Shown here piece after piece: positions 17,317 to 27,719 of a stretch of DNA of 64,000 bases (its first letter is position 1; every line of letters begins with the position of its first letter). The notes beneath the pieces are model-generated. The model did no database searches and was not told where the DNA came from. It worked only from the letters and a program-made list of their open reading frames with translations. This stretch comes from Flavobacteriaceae bacterium. Lineage in GTDB: Bacteria > Bacteroidota > Bacteroidia > Flavobacteriales > Flavobacteriaceae. A program made the translations under genes and the position numbers. The DNA is taken from NCBI GenBank assembly GCA_029934835.1, contig JAOZLL010000001.1, forward strand, positions 1-64,000, read 5' to 3'.

Positions 17317-18627
17317 CTAAACGGTTTTCATGTATTTTTTAAGATACAATAGAATTGCCAAACCAAAAATTATCATAGAACTGAACAAATTAAAAAGATT
17401 CTGTTCAAAATACATTTTAAATGGAACAAACAGAAGGGACATCAATAATATGGGATAGAAAATACTTAATCTTTTATAAATAAATCCTTTTTCATTGATT
17501 GCTATGATACTTAATATTGATAATACTGTTTCACCAATTAGTATAGATAATGCAATAAGATAAGGATGGTTTCCAAATACAAACCAAAGAATAATACCAG
17601 ATACTATTGCAATTAAAGCAGCAATTAATGGATTGGTACTATATTGCTTATCTCTTTTAAGTAATAAAAGTTTTGTCTCAGAACTAGATGATATTGATGA
17701 AACAAAACCAGCAATACCCAATAATAAAAAAGTAAGTGAATAACTACTATATCTATCATCAAAAAATAAAGAAATAACAACTTGATTGAAGAATAGTAAT
17801 GAAATTAAAAAAACAATTCCTATTATCATCGCAAATAAATCTACCTTCATAGCAATGTCATCACTAATCAATTCTTTAAAAAATGCTTGTACAATTATTC
17901 TCCTTACTCCTTTGTAGATCATATACAATTTGAGTGCTAAATAAGAAACTGCTATGGCTTCATCATTATAAAACAGAGACATTACATTTACGATACCTAT
18001 ACCTATAAAGAAAAATGAAAAACTGGCTAATCCTATTCTTATGTTGGCTAAATATTTTTTAATTAATTTGATTTTAGGTGTCACAAAATAACGTACCTCA
18101 AGAATTTTTGATACCAGTATACCTGTAAACAAATAGGCAACAACAAGACTTAAGCTATATAAAAGTACGATATGCTCTATAAAATAAAATGAACTAATAA
18201 CCAAAGTTACTGCTGGAATGATAATCCTTAAAAGTGCAATTTTTGCACCCATCACAGGTTTTCCCAATCCATAAAGTGCATAGTCTGCATTCAACGCAAA
18301 TACAGGAGCCATAAAAAAGAGGAAATTTTTAGTAAACAAAAATCCAAAAAACCCAAAGAACATAAGGAAAAGTGAAAGTGTAAACCTAGCAGATTGCGTA
18401 GAGTAATATTCTTCTTTCCAATCGTTTAGTAATGCTAATTGTCTTGTAGTAGATAATTGTAATCCAAAAGCGATTATTGATATTACCATCAATGAAAATG
18501 AATCGATTTCACCAATAAATGCAATTGTTTTATTGGCTACATTTTTTGCAATAAACTTTAAAGACATAATTGTACCTATGTGTCCTATCCCAGTTAATAT
18601 ACCTATTACAAAAAGCCTTTTTATCAT
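17317..18627 (-). CDS. Wzx-like polysaccharide flippase
   Basis: This 436-residue integral membrane protein has about twelve hydrophobic segments and begins MIKRLFVIGILTGIG. Its size and hydrophobic pattern match MATE/MOP-superfamily oligosaccharide flippases, and LNADYALYGLGKPVMGAKIA is typical of the early helices. It presumably moves the lipid-linked repeat unit across the inner membrane, between the glycosyltransferases and the Wzy-type polymerases. Its ATG overlaps the stop codon of the wecC-like gene by 4 bp. Family assignment rests on topology and context more than on sharp motifs. Confidence 0.8.
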   Translation of the reverse strand: MIKRLFVIGILTGIGHIGTIMSLKFIAKNVANKTIAFIGEIDSFSLMVISIIAFGLQLSTTRQLALLNDWKEEYYSTQSARFTLSLFLMFFGFFGFLFTKNFLFFMAPVFALNADYALYGLGKPVMGAKIALLRIIIPAVTLVISSFYFIEHIVLLYSLSLVVAYLFTGILVSKILEVRYFVTPKIKLIKKYLANIRIGLASFSFFFIGIGIVNVMSLFYNDEAIAVSYLALKLYMIYKGVRRIIVQAFFKELISDDIAMKVDLFAMIIGIVFLISLLFFNQVVISLFFDDRYSSYSLTFLLLGIAGFVSSISSSSETKLLLLKRDKQYSTNPLIAALIAIVSGIILWFVFGNHPYLIALSILIGETVLSILSIIAINEKGFIYKRLSIFYPILLMSLLFVPFKMYFEQNLFNLFSSMIIFGLAILLYLKKYMKTV

Positions 18628-19823
18628 TTTTTCTCAATAAAAGCTAACACTATTTTATGGTTTACTTCAATATTTATAAACTCTTTGTGGGCAACTAAAT
18701 AAACGATTATATCTGCTTTTTCTATGGCATCATCTATTGTATAAATCTTAATGTGCTCATGTTCTTTTATATTTGGTTCTACTGGAAAAACATCGAAACC
18801 CTGGAGAATTAAACTTTGTGTTACGTATAATGCTGGAGATTCTCTTAAATCATCAATATTAGGTTTGAAAGCTAATCCCATACAGGCAATTTTTGGTTTT
18901 TTCTTTGATTCTATCTCAAATTTAATTGCCGTATTTTTTATTTTTTCAATAACCCACTCTGTTTTATAATTATTGATTTCTCTAGCTGATCTAATAATGC
19001 GAGCTTCTTCGGGAAAACTATTGACAATAAACCAAGGATCAACGGCAATACAATGTCCACCAACTCCTGTTCCTGGTTGTAATATATTTACACGTGGGTG
19101 TTTATTTGCAAGAGTAATTAATTCCCACACATTAATATCAGCTTTATCTGCAATCATGGATAATTCATTGGCAAATGCTATTTGAACGTCTCTAGATGCA
19201 TTTTCAACCAGCTTAGTCATCTCAGCGGTTTGTGCATTTGTAGCATGTAATTCTCCCTTTACAAATAATCCATAAAAGGCTTGTGCTTTTTTAGTAGAAG
19301 CTTCATTAACACCTCCAATTGCTCTGTCATTATGTTCTAATTCATAAATAACGTTACCTGGTAAAACACGTTCTGGACAATATGCCATAAAAAAATCACC
19401 TTCTAAATCGGGTCTATTGTCATTAATAATTTGTTGCATTTTTTTGGTAGTTCCCACAGGGCTTGTTGATTCAATAATCACCAAATTTCCTTTTGCTAAA
19501 AAAGGTGTTAGACTCATAATAGCTGATTCTACATAAGATAAATCGGGTATATATTCTCCTTTAAATGGTGTTGGAACAGCTATTAGATAAACATCTGCGA
19601 CTACAGGTTTTGTTGTAGCTTGTAAATAGCCATCTTGTACTACTTTATTGACTAATTTATCTAAAGAAGGTTCTACAATATGAATCTTTCCTTGGTTAAT
19701 AGTTTTTACAACTTTTTCGCTAACATCAACTCCTATTACGTTGATCCCATTATTCGCCATTACGGCAGCTGTAGGCAAACCAATATAGCCTAAACCTATC
19801 ATTACTGTTTTTGGGTGTTTCAT
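18624..19823 (-). CDS. wecC: UDP-N-acetyl-D-mannosamine dehydrogenase
   Basis: This 399-residue enzyme oxidises UDP-ManNAc to UDP-ManNAcA using NAD+. The N-terminal Rossmann motif GLGYIGLPTAAVMA, the IAVPTPF loop, the central TKLVENASRDVQIAFANEL and the catalytic cysteine in GVGGHCIAVDPWFIV (about residue 255-268) are all present. The C-terminal domain has GLAFKPNIDDLRESPAL. It lies directly after wecB, which makes its substrate, so this pathway assignment is firm. A CTTTGCGN leader repeat sits 6 bp before its ATG. Confidence 0.95.
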   Translation of the reverse strand: MKHPKTVMIGLGYIGLPTAAVMANNGINVIGVDVSEKVVKTINQGKIHIVEPSLDKLVNKVVQDGYLQATTKPVVADVYLIAVPTPFKGEYIPDLSYVESAIMSLTPFLAKGNLVIIESTSPVGTTKKMQQIINDNRPDLEGDFFMAYCPERVLPGNVIYELEHNDRAIGGVNEASTKKAQAFYGLFVKGELHATNAQTAEMTKLVENASRDVQIAFANELSMIADKADINVWELITLANKHPRVNILQPGTGVGGHCIAVDPWFIVNSFPEEARIIRSAREINNYKTEWVIEKIKNTAIKFEIESKKKPKIACMGLAFKPNIDDLRESPALYVTQSLILQGFDVFPVEPNIKEHEHIKIYTIDDAIEKADIIVYLVAHKEFINIEVNHKIVLAFIEKK

Positions 19824-19829
19824 CTGGAT

Positions 19830-19866
19830 AAATTTTACCGCAAAGGCACAAAGACGCCAAGCTTTT
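19830..19866 (-). repeat. CTTTGCGN leader repeat before wecC
   Basis: On the minus strand this reads GGCGTCTTTGTGCCTTTGCG followed by GTAAAATTTATCCAG and the ATG. The period is about 8 bp. It fills much of the 88-bp gap between wecB and wecC. Confidence 0.75.
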
Positions 19867-19911
19867 TTTTAATTATTCTCTGATATAATAAATTTAGATC
19901 TATTTGTTTCA

Positions 19912-21030
19912 TCAATTCAATTGTTTAATAAAATCAATGATTTTTCCACAAGCATTACCATCTCCATAAGGATTGTGTAATTGGCTCATGTTTTTATACA
20001 CCTCATTATTACTTAATAGTTGTGTTGTTTCACTAACAATTTTCTTAGTATCAGTTCCAACCAAAATTACTGTTCCAGCATCTACTGCTTCGGGTCTTTC
20101 TGTAGTATCTCTCATCACTAATACAGGTTTACCAAGACTAGGTGCTTCTTCTTGAACACCGCCGCTATCAGTAATAATTAGAACAGATTGATTCATTAAC
20201 CATACGAATAGTGGATAAGACAAAGGTTCTATTAATAAAACATTTTTAACATTATCTAATATTTCATGTACTGGTTTTAGTACTTTCGGATTTAAATGTA
20301 CGGGATATACAATCTGAATATCATCATGAGATTCTGCAATTTCTTTTAATGCATTGCAAATATTGATAAAACCTTGACCGTGATTCTCTCGACGATGCCC
20401 CGTAACTAGAATAATCCTTTTGGATAAATCTAATTTATTTTTTAACTCCGTAAGTTTATCAGAATCTAAGTTCTTAACTTTTTCAGATGTGTATAATAAG
20501 GCATCTATGACTGTATTACCTGTAACAGTTATTGTAGAAGGATTAATATTTTCTTTTACTAGGTTTTGCTTTGCTTGTTTGGTTGGTGAAAAATGAAAAT
20601 CAGCAACATGTCCTGTTATTTTTCTATTAATTTCTTCAGGAAAAGGAGAGAGTTTATTATACGTTCGTAATCCAGCTTCTACATGACATACTTTCGCTCC
20701 TGCGTAAAAACCGGCAATACTCGATGCCATTGTTGTTGTTGTATCTCCGTGAACAAATACAAAATCTGGTTTAAAGTCTTCTAATATCGGCTTTAACTCC
20801 GTGATAATTGTCGCTGTTAAATTGTATAGATTTTGACCTGGTTTCATCAAGTCTAAATCATAATCTGGAGTGATTTCAAAAAAATCTAAGACCTGATCTA
20901 ACATTTCTCTATGTTGTGCTGTTACACAGATTCTTGTATCAAAATTGGAATTCTTTTTTAATAAACGAACTAAGGGAGCCATCTTTATGGCTTCAGGTCT
21001 AGTTCCAAAAATGATTAGGTTTTTTTTCAA
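19912..21030 (-). CDS. wecB: UDP-N-acetylglucosamine 2-epimerase (non-hydrolysing)
   Basis: This 372-residue enzyme interconverts UDP-GlcNAc and UDP-ManNAc. Family hallmarks are [14 protein letters not shown] at the N-terminus, [39 protein letters not shown] and [15 protein letters not shown]. It supplies the substrate of the downstream wecC-like gene. The start appears to be TTG, because no ATG precedes the FGTRPEA motif. It follows the RmlD-like gene by 8 bp. Confidence 0.95.
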   Translation of the reverse strand: MKKNLIIFGTRPEAIKMAPLVRLLKKNSNFDTRICVTAQHREMLDQVLDFFEITPDYDLDLMKPGQNLYNLTATIITELKPILEDFKPDFVFVHGDTTTTMASSIAGFYAGAKVCHVEAGLRTYNKLSPFPEEINRKITGHVADFHFSPTKQAKQNLVKENINPSTITVTGNTVIDALLYTSEKVKNLDSDKLTELKNKLDLSKRIILVTGHRRENHGQGFINICNALKEIAESHDDIQIVYPVHLNPKVLKPVHEILDNVKNVLLIEPLSYPLFVWLMNQSVLIITDSGGVQEEAPSLGKPVLVMRDTTERPEAVDAGTVILVGTDTKKIVSETTQLLSNNEVYKNMSQLHNPYGDGNACGKIIDFIKQLN

Positions 21031-21038
21031 GTTGTCTT

Positions 21039-21896
21039 TTATTTCAAATTAGTAATAAATTCTTTTAAAGCGATTTTCCAATCTCTAGTTGGGTAGTTAA
21101 TCGTTTTTAATTTCTCTAAGGAGAATGTACTATTCTTTGGCCTTATGGCAATAGTAGGATATAAATCAGAGGATATTCTATTCACCTTTATAGCTACTTT
21201 TGAATATTTAAATATTTCTATAGCAAATTCAAACCAACTCGTCTTTCCCTCATTAGTAAAATTATAGATTCCATAATTTCTATTATCTGAACCTATTAAA
21301 TATAAAATAAATTTAGCTAAATCAATTGCATTCGTTGGATTTCCTATTTGATCATCAACAACACTTATCTCCTTTTTTGTCTTAGCTAATTTCAGCATCG
21401 TTTTAACAAAATTTGTCCCTTTCTTCCCATAAAGCCATGAGGTACGAATAATAAAAAAATTGTTGTGCATCTTTTGTACTTCCTGCTCTCCAAGAAGTTT
21501 TGTTTTTCCATAGTAATTTATTGGATTTGGGATATCTCCTTCACTATATGGATTATTTGACCTTCCATTAAAGACATAATCTGTTGAAATATGGATAAGT
21601 TTTACATGGTGTTTTTTACAAGACTCTACCAAATTAGCGACTCCTATTACATTAACTTTTTTTGCTAATTCTTTTTCTTCTTCAGCTTTGTCTACATTTG
21701 TATAGGCTGCACAATTTATGCAATAATCAATTCTATTTTTATCAAAGAAATTACGAATACTCCTCTCATTTAAAACATCTAAAGATTTCCTATTTGTAAA
21801 AATAAAGTCTAAATGTAAGTTCTCCTCAACCAGTTGGTGTAATGTAGTCCCTAATAAACCATCTCTACCTGTTATAAGAACTCTAATCTTCTCCAT
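21039..21896 (-). CDS. RmlD-like sugar-nucleotide reductase (extended SDR)
   Basis: This 285-residue protein resembles dTDP-4-dehydrorhamnose reductase. It has the nucleotide-binding [33 protein letters not shown] and the YYGKTK catalytic Tyr/Lys pair. The RmlA, RmlB and RmlC partners are absent from the window, so either they lie elsewhere or the enzyme reduces a different 4-keto sugar nucleotide. It is 15 bp downstream of the Wzz-like gene and 8 bp upstream of wecB. Confidence 0.88.
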   Translation of the reverse strand: MEKIRVLITGRDGLLGTTLHQLVEENLHLDFIFTNRKSLDVLNERSIRNFFDKNRIDYCINCAAYTNVDKAEEEKELAKKVNVIGVANLVESCKKHHVKLIHISTDYVFNGRSNNPYSEGDIPNPINYYGKTKLLGEQEVQKMHNNFFIIRTSWLYGKKGTNFVKTMLKLAKTKKEISVVDDQIGNPTNAIDLAKFILYLIGSDNRNYGIYNFTNEGKTSWFEFAIEIFKYSKVAIKVNRISSDLYPTIAIRPKNSTFSLEKLKTINYPTRDWKIALKEFITNLK

Positions 21897-21911
21897 CCTA
21901 AGATTCCAAAT

Positions 21912-22964
21912 TTACTTATCCGATTTATATGTCTTCAAATACGTATCCAAATCTTTTATTAAGATAAAGAATATTGTCAAGAATAAGAAAATCATAGTAT
22001 ATTTAAATACTTTATTTTCAATTATTCTCACTTTGGAAATCCCTAAAGGTTTAAATGGTGTTACAATTTTGAAAACATCTTTCATTTTTTCCTTCTCAAC
22101 CAATAATGTATCCAAATTTTTATAAGCATCTTGGTAAATGTAAAAGAGTTTAATTTCGTTTTCATCTGCTTTTTTAGAATCAAAAATCTCAATTGCTGTT
22201 CCAGATACATGAGAGTTTTCAGCAAGCAATAATCCTATTTTTTTATAGGTTTCTCTTAATGAATCTATATCTTTAATACTTTGAAGTATTCGTTCTTCTT
22301 TTAACTCTAAACGTTTAATGTTATTATTTCTCTCATCAATTAAACTTTGGTTGTTTTCCAAATCTTCTATTAATTCTGGTTGAATATTATGACTGAGCTT
22401 ATTTTTTAGAGATAACATACGTACCACATATTGTTTAGCATCAAAGAAAGAGAACCCATCATCTACAAACTCATAAAAAGCTATTTTAGTAATACTCAAA
22501 GAATCTTTATCTTTAATAAACTCATCGTATGCTTCAATGATATCACGATACTCTTCTTGTCTTATAATTTCAAATTCTAATAAAGAATTAGCATCATCAA
22601 AATTTATATTAAATAACTTGGCCAATGCTAGTGAATCTTCACTCTCGATAAGACTATTATAGTATTGAATACGTTCACTTAACTGATAGACTGCTTTATA
22701 ATTTGGTTCAACTATCATATCATAATGATAGATTTCTGGTGATATGGTTTCAAACAAAACACCTACACTAGCACCCAATACAATAGCAATTCCTAGTTTG
22801 ATAATATGCTTTCTTAGAAACAATAATAAACCAATAAGAATTTTAAAAACTGATTTAAAAATATTCCCAATAAAAGCAAAAAAGCCAGTAAATAATAGTA
22901 CCATTTGCTTTAAAAGAGCTCCTAAATCTATTTCTTCAGGAGAAGTGTTTGCTTTGTTTGACAT
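21912..22964 (-). CDS. Wzz-like chain-length or polysaccharide co-polymerase protein
   Basis: This 350-residue inner membrane protein has membrane segments near residues 50-72 and 317-337. They enclose a large, charged, helix-rich periplasmic domain with coiled-coil character (about 160-260). That is the topology of Wzz/PCP proteins, although I see no sharp Wzz motif and no fused tyrosine kinase. It begins the polysaccharide run, 16 bp after the stop codon of the preceding gene, so arm B may be transcribed with that gene. Control of polymer length is inferred from topology and neighbours. Confidence 0.65.
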   Translation of the reverse strand: MSNKANTSPEEIDLGALLKQMVLLFTGFFAFIGNIFKSVFKILIGLLLFLRKHIIKLGIAIVLGASVGVLFETISPEIYHYDMIVEPNYKAVYQLSERIQYYNSLIESEDSLALAKLFNINFDDANSLLEFEIIRQEEYRDIIEAYDEFIKDKDSLSITKIAFYEFVDDGFSFFDAKQYVVRMLSLKNKLSHNIQPELIEDLENNQSLIDERNNNIKRLELKEERILQSIKDIDSLRETYKKIGLLLAENSHVSGTAIEIFDSKKADENEIKLFYIYQDAYKNLDTLLVEKEKMKDVFKIVTPFKPLGISKVRIIENKVFKYTMIFLFLTIFFILIKDLDTYLKTYKSDK

Positions 22965-22980
22965 AAATATTCTTTTAATT

Positions 22981-24648
22981 TTAGGTAAATATTTGTTTTA
23001 ATATTTTATTTGTAATGGTATAAGTTGGCTCAACACCTGTAGTTCCTAGACCTCCAGAAGCTAATGTACTTCCTGTCTGTAAAGGATTATCTGAGGCGTA
23101 ATATGCATAACGTACTTTGACACTTTTTGAAATATTACCTCGAATTTTTGAGGCAGATTGAATTGCCTTTTGGTAATGTGCTCCTTCCATTTCTAAACCA
23201 ATCACACGCCAAGTTGAATCGTGAAAGAATTGTAATATATCTTTATTTTGCAACGAAGTTCCTAAAACTGAAATCATAGCTCCTTTAATAACAGGAATGT
23301 CTGAGTCTTCAAAATCTCTTTTACGTAACTGATTCTTAAATGGATAGTTATCTGCCGTTCCTTCAAAAATATGTGCTGTAGGAATCATAATGTCTCCTTT
23401 GCCTCCATCTAAAATTCCTGCTTTACCCATTATTGAAATAGATTCTACAGGCATAAGATGTCTTTTACCATTATTGAATTCATAAGGTTTTAACAATTCA
23501 TCCATGGTTTCGTATGCTTGCTCTCCAAAAGCATAATCCATTACAATTAGAACTGGTTTATCACCTTGTGTTGTATTAAATCCTACTAAACTAACCTCTA
23601 TTTTTGCGGTATCTATTACTTGAACATTTATATTAGTTCCCGAATTATCTTTTATATAATACAATCCGTTTTTGGCAGCATGTTCTTTTACTAATTTTCG
23701 CAAATCTTCATTTGTATCATCACTTAACAAGTGAAATAAATCAAACTCTTTTGATGATTTAGCCTGTATTGGTAAGGCAGTTGGTGCATATAATGTATTC
23801 ATAACACTATGCATATTGGCACTTATAATATGTATAGGTCGGTCTAGTAAATTATTCTCAAATAAGACCTCTTTTACATTTGTTGCCCATACATCTCCAT
23901 AAATATGATGCCCTATACTGTCTCGTAAATCTGGTGAAAATTTTATAGTACGTTTTTGCCCATTTTCGTGTGATTCTTCTATGGCTAATTTACCTAACCA
24001 ATAAATAATATGAGCAAATCTATTCGGATTTTCTTCTTCTGAAAAATCTGCATAAGCTTCTTTTACTTCTTTGTATGAACGTCCTAAAATACTTCCTAAA
24101 TGTACTAATAGAATTTCTCTTTCTTTGTCACTTATCTTTTTATTATGTAGTACTATTTCTTCTAACAATTCCCATTCGTGTAGCATTTGCCTATCTTTCT
24201 GCAACCAAACTCTCCTTCTTATTTTATGAGATTCTATATATAAAAAGGTGAGATGTGTTAAAATATCATAGATCTCAGATCGACCTCTAGTCACTTCAAT
24301 ATTCATTTGATTGACATCAATACGATAGCAATTTCTACGTCTTTTTTTAGGAATAATTACCTGAAACTGACTATTCTTATAACCTTCATCTGCTGTTAAG
24401 TCTATATAAGTACATTCTTCGATTCCTGCTGGTAAACGATCTAATACATATACCAAACCTCTCAGTTCTACCTGATCACTTGCGATGCTTCCATATATCT
24501 CAGGTCTTAACAACAACAAAGAATTACGTAAAGTTTCACCCGATGCTCCCATGGGTTTATAATAACCACGACTAAACAAATGTCGCATAGCTATATAAAG
24601 CCGCTCTATGGCATTTGATGATTCTTGTGCTCGTGTTCTATTTGGCAT
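22981..24648 (-). CDS. Conserved protein with a nucleoside-phosphorylase-like C-terminal domain
   Basis: This 555-residue soluble protein has no signal peptide. The N-terminal half is basic and helical (AIERLYIAMRHLFSRGYY, then RPEIYGS) with no family I can name. The C-terminal part (about 370-555) looks like the PNP/UDP phosphorylase fold: PVLIVMDYAFGEQA, SIMGKAGILDGGKGDIMIPT, GAMISVLGTSLQNKD and VIGLEMEGAHYQKAI. The last resembles the GxEMEGA motif that binds the nucleoside ribose in that family. It may fall in an existing DUF such as DUF6909 (from memory, unchecked). Its function is unknown. It lies between an S41 protease and the polysaccharide locus. Confidence 0.75.
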   Translation of the reverse strand: MPNRTRAQESSNAIERLYIAMRHLFSRGYYKPMGASGETLRNSLLLLRPEIYGSIASDQVELRGLVYVLDRLPAGIEECTYIDLTADEGYKNSQFQVIIPKKRRRNCYRIDVNQMNIEVTRGRSEIYDILTHLTFLYIESHKIRRRVWLQKDRQMLHEWELLEEIVLHNKKISDKEREILLVHLGSILGRSYKEVKEAYADFSEEENPNRFAHIIYWLGKLAIEESHENGQKRTIKFSPDLRDSIGHHIYGDVWATNVKEVLFENNLLDRPIHIISANMHSVMNTLYAPTALPIQAKSSKEFDLFHLLSDDTNEDLRKLVKEHAAKNGLYYIKDNSGTNINVQVIDTAKIEVSLVGFNTTQGDKPVLIVMDYAFGEQAYETMDELLKPYEFNNGKRHLMPVESISIMGKAGILDGGKGDIMIPTAHIFEGTADNYPFKNQLRKRDFEDSDIPVIKGAMISVLGTSLQNKDILQFFHDSTWRVIGLEMEGAHYQKAIQSASKIRGNISKSVKVRYAYYASDNPLQTGSTLASGGLGTTGVEPTYTITNKILKQIFT

Positions 24649-24687
24649 ATATTTATATTAAAGTGCTGCGAAATTACGCATTTATCT

Positions 24688-26325
24688 TTATTTGAGTAAT
24701 TTTAAATATTTCTTTTCATTATGTAAAAGCGATGTTGCTTTTACAATGCTTGGATCAAAGGCTAATTTTTGCTGATAAACACCTTCTTCATAATAATAGC
24801 GTTTTACTATTTCTTCGGTTAAACGATCCTTTATTTCTTCTTTATTAGCATCTAATTGTGCTACTTTTTCTTGAGCAACAGCATCCATAAATAAACTGTA
24901 TTCCGCTTTTATTTTAGTGCCATAGCCATCGTCATTGGCTTTTTCTATTGCTTCATCAAATTGCTGTTCAGAAATTGTTTTAAAATCATCATTATGTGTT
25001 AATACATATTCTTTAAATGAACTATAAACCACATCTGATAATTTAAATTGACTTGGCTCAGGGATTGTTGGATTTTTATAATAATAATCGGTTACATAAT
25101 TAAATAATGCATCTGATGCAAATAGGTTTTTTGTAAGATTTAAGGTTTTAGGTTTTTCTATTTGGACATCTGGCAAGACACCACCACCATCAGTCACTTT
25201 TCTACCATTTACTGTTTTAAAAGTAGTCACTTCTCCATCTGAAAATTTTGGAATTTCATATTCTTCTCTATTGGTATAATCTAACTCTTGAATACAACGG
25301 CCACTCGGTGTGTAGTATTTTGAAATGGTCAGTTTCATTTGCGCACCATAAACTAACTTGCGATAACGTTGTACTAAACCTTTACCAAACGATCGCTCTC
25401 CCATAATCACAGCACGATCATAATCTTGCAATGACCCTGACACGATTTCTGAAGCTGAAGCAGAACGGCCATTCACTAATACAACAATAGGTATATCTAA
25501 ATCTAAGGGTTCGTTGCGGGTTTTATAGGTATTGCTCCATTTTTTTACTTTTGATTTGGTCGTAACTACAACTTTATCCTTTGGAATAAACATATTGGTT
25601 ATCGAAACAGCTTCATTTAACAATCCACCTGGATTACCACGAATATCTAAAATCAATTTTTTCATGCCATGATCTTTTAAATCATAAATGGCTTTTTTTA
25701 CTTCTTTACTTGCTTTTTTATTAAATTTCACAAAAGCGATATACCCAACTTCGGCATCAACCATACTATAAAATGGTACGGGATTCATTTCAATTTTTGA
25801 ACGTTTAACACTAATTATTCGCTCTTTACCTTGACGTAATATTTTTAATTGAACAAATGTATCGGGAGTTCCACGAAGCATCCTACCTGTATTTTCTCCT
25901 TCATAATCCTTAAGAATTATATCATCAATCTCTAAAATTTCATCTCCTGCTTTTAGACCGGCAACGGCTGCAGGAGCATCTTTATAAGGTTCTAAAATAT
26001 ACAAATGTTTGTCTTTATAGTGCGTATAGGCACCAATACCTCCATATTCACCAGAGCGTTTTATACGCACATCTTCTATGCCTTGTTCATCATAAAAATT
26101 AGTATAAGGATCTAAGCTTTTAAGCATACTTTTCATAGCAAGCTCATTGAGTTCTGCAGGATTAACCTCATCAATATAATACATATTGAGCTCTTTGAAC
26201 AATGTGGTATAAATCTCTAACTGTTTTGCAATTTCAAAAAAATTGGACTTAAAGGCTACGGTACTTCCTATAAAAAGAACCAAGAAACTAATTCCTATAT
26301 ATCTTTTAATCTTAGTCACTATCAT
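24688..26325 (-). CDS. S41-family C-terminal processing peptidase
   Basis: This 545-residue periplasmic protease is anchored by an N-terminal segment (about 8-28). A PDZ domain (about 85-165) has GGIGAYTHYKD and AAVAGLKAGDEIL. The serine protease core has ILDIRGNPGGLLNEAV and GRSASASEIVSGSLQDYD with the catalytic serine, plus the lysine in GERSFGKGLVQ. The C-terminal helical extension (about 400-545) is common in Bacteroidota members. It cleaves proteins near their C-termini; substrates are unknown. The downstream gene is 39 bp away and the upstream lipoprotein gene stops 6 bp before its ATG. Confidence 0.93.
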   Translation of the reverse strand: MIVTKIKRYIGISFLVLFIGSTVAFKSNFFEIAKQLEIYTTLFKELNMYYIDEVNPAELNELAMKSMLKSLDPYTNFYDEQGIEDVRIKRSGEYGGIGAYTHYKDKHLYILEPYKDAPAAVAGLKAGDEILEIDDIILKDYEGENTGRMLRGTPDTFVQLKILRQGKERIISVKRSKIEMNPVPFYSMVDAEVGYIAFVKFNKKASKEVKKAIYDLKDHGMKKLILDIRGNPGGLLNEAVSITNMFIPKDKVVVTTKSKVKKWSNTYKTRNEPLDLDIPIVVLVNGRSASASEIVSGSLQDYDRAVIMGERSFGKGLVQRYRKLVYGAQMKLTISKYYTPSGRCIQELDYTNREEYEIPKFSDGEVTTFKTVNGRKVTDGGGVLPDVQIEKPKTLNLTKNLFASDALFNYVTDYYYKNPTIPEPSQFKLSDVVYSSFKEYVLTHNDDFKTISEQQFDEAIEKANDDGYGTKIKAEYSLFMDAVAQEKVAQLDANKEEIKDRLTEEIVKRYYYEEGVYQQKLAFDPSIVKATSLLHNEKKYLKLLK

Positions 26326-26331
26326 TTATGA

Positions 26332-27192
26332 TTATTTTTTGGGAGTCTTTTTTGTTTCCTTTTTTCTAATGCGGTTTCTTATAAAGAATCCAATCAATAT
26401 AGCAAATAAAACAAATGGCCATAAGTAAACTACTCCAATAATAAACTCTCCTATTCCTGTAAAACCACCTTTTACTGCACGCCAAAGTCTATTAGTATAA
26501 GTTTGAGATGGTGCTTTTACTCCTTGAATAATTTCATAGAAACTAAGGTGAATTGTACTAAACGACACCTTATTTTGCAGGTAATTTAAACGCCCTTGTT
26601 TGGCTTCAATTTCTTCTCTTATATTCGAAATCTGTCGTTCAATTTCTAACATATCTTTTACAGAACGCGCTTTATCTAATAATTGTAAATAACGTTCTTC
26701 TAATTTACGTTTTGCTTTGAGACGGGCTTCTAAATCTACAAACTCTTCGGTTACATCTTTTAATTGAATATCACGACGATCAAGAGATTTAACACTATTG
26801 GTAATACTATCTACTAAGGGTTGGAAATTTTTATTTGGAATGCGAATCAATAAACTTCTGTTTATACGATCGTATTCTTTACTTGTATTATCATTTTGAA
26901 TATAACCTTCAAAAGCAACAATTCTTATCTTAATTGATTGATAAGTTTCTTCAATCGACTTCGTTTCAAAAGTTAAATAACTCGTTTTGATAAGTTTTTG
27001 CTCCTGTCTTAATTGTGGTGATGCTGGTGCATTTGATGGAACAGCTTGTTCATTAGTGTATTCCACAACATCTTCAAAAGCCACCTTTGATTTTGTATAA
27101 GCTTCTTCAGATATAAAATCACTTTGCTTATTGCCATCAGTACAGGCAAGACTTAAAACTAAAAAACTAAATAAGAGTAGAATTTTTTTCAT
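26332..27192 (-). CDS. DUF4349-type lipoprotein
   Basis: This 286-residue protein has a lipoprotein signal peptide with lipobox LSLACTDG (Cys17). A periplasmic domain carries IKTSYLTFETKSIEETY, GYIQNDNTSKEYDR and LLIRIPNKNFQPLVDSI, followed by a charged coiled coil (about 145-215) and one membrane segment (about 240-265) with a basic tail. This order is typical of DUF4349 proteins, whose function is unknown. It probably shares a transcript with the S41 protease gene 6 bp downstream. Confidence 0.85.
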   Translation of the reverse strand: MKKILLLFSFLVLSLACTDGNKQSDFISEEAYTKSKVAFEDVVEYTNEQAVPSNAPASPQLRQEQKLIKTSYLTFETKSIEETYQSIKIRIVAFEGYIQNDNTSKEYDRINRSLLIRIPNKNFQPLVDSITNSVKSLDRRDIQLKDVTEEFVDLEARLKAKRKLEERYLQLLDKARSVKDMLEIERQISNIREEIEAKQGRLNYLQNKVSFSTIHLSFYEIIQGVKAPSQTYTNRLWRAVKGGFTGIGEFIIGVVYLWPFVLFAILIGFFIRNRIRKKETKKTPKK

Positions 27193-27282
27193 GTGTCTAA
27201 ATTTTAATTTTTATAGGTGACACATGCTGTTCGCTATTATTCATTCTCTTGTGTGTCGAAATCGTACATGCTCGTTTCATCA

Positions 27283-27666
27283 TTAATTTATTTTATCTAC
27301 AAACTTTTGTAACAGGCTTTTCATTTGTATGGCAACATCTTGATACGCAAGCTTTTCATTTGATATATATATAAACATAAAAATATGCTTTTTCGTATGT
27401 TTATCATCAACTAATACTGGTAAGGAATGCCTTTCTAAACGATAGGCCTCTCGCATGATTCGTTTAATTCGATTTCTATCAACTGCTTTTTTAAAATATC
27501 TTTTGGAAACAGTAAAACTTGCTTGAATTTTAAAATCAGTATCGTGTTCCACTTGTAAATACACTAATTGCAAAGGGAAAGATTTTAATCTTTCCCCTTT
27601 TGTAAACAATTGTCCTATGAGTTTCCGGCTTTTGAGCCTTTCTCCTTTTTTAAATGTGTATTTCAT
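27283..27666 (-). CDS. rnpA: Ribonuclease P protein component
   Basis: This 127-residue basic protein binds the RNase P RNA and helps process tRNA 5' ends. The signature FTVSKRYFKKAVDRNRIKR is intact and is followed by IMREAYRL. The start MKYTFKKGERL fits the family. The usual rpmH gene for ribosomal protein L34 is not beside it, unlike in many bacteria. A leader repeat sits immediately before its ATG. Confidence 0.94.
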   Translation of the reverse strand: MKYTFKKGERLKSRKLIGQLFTKGERLKSFPLQLVYLQVEHDTDFKIQASFTVSKRYFKKAVDRNRIKRIMREAYRLERHSLPVLVDDKHTKKHIFMFIYISNEKLAYQDVAIQMKSLLQKFVDKIN

Positions 27667-27668
27667 TT

Positions 27669-27702
27669 TAAAATTCTACCGCTAAGGCGCTGAGACGCAA
27701 AG
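27669..27702 (-). repeat. CTTWGCGN leader repeat before rnpA
   Basis: On the minus strand this reads CTTTGCGTCTCAGCGCCTTA then GCGGTAGAATTTTAAA, ending at the rnpA ATG. It contains three roughly 8-bp units. Confidence 0.75.
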
Positions 27703-27719
27703 GGTACAAATACCCAATA

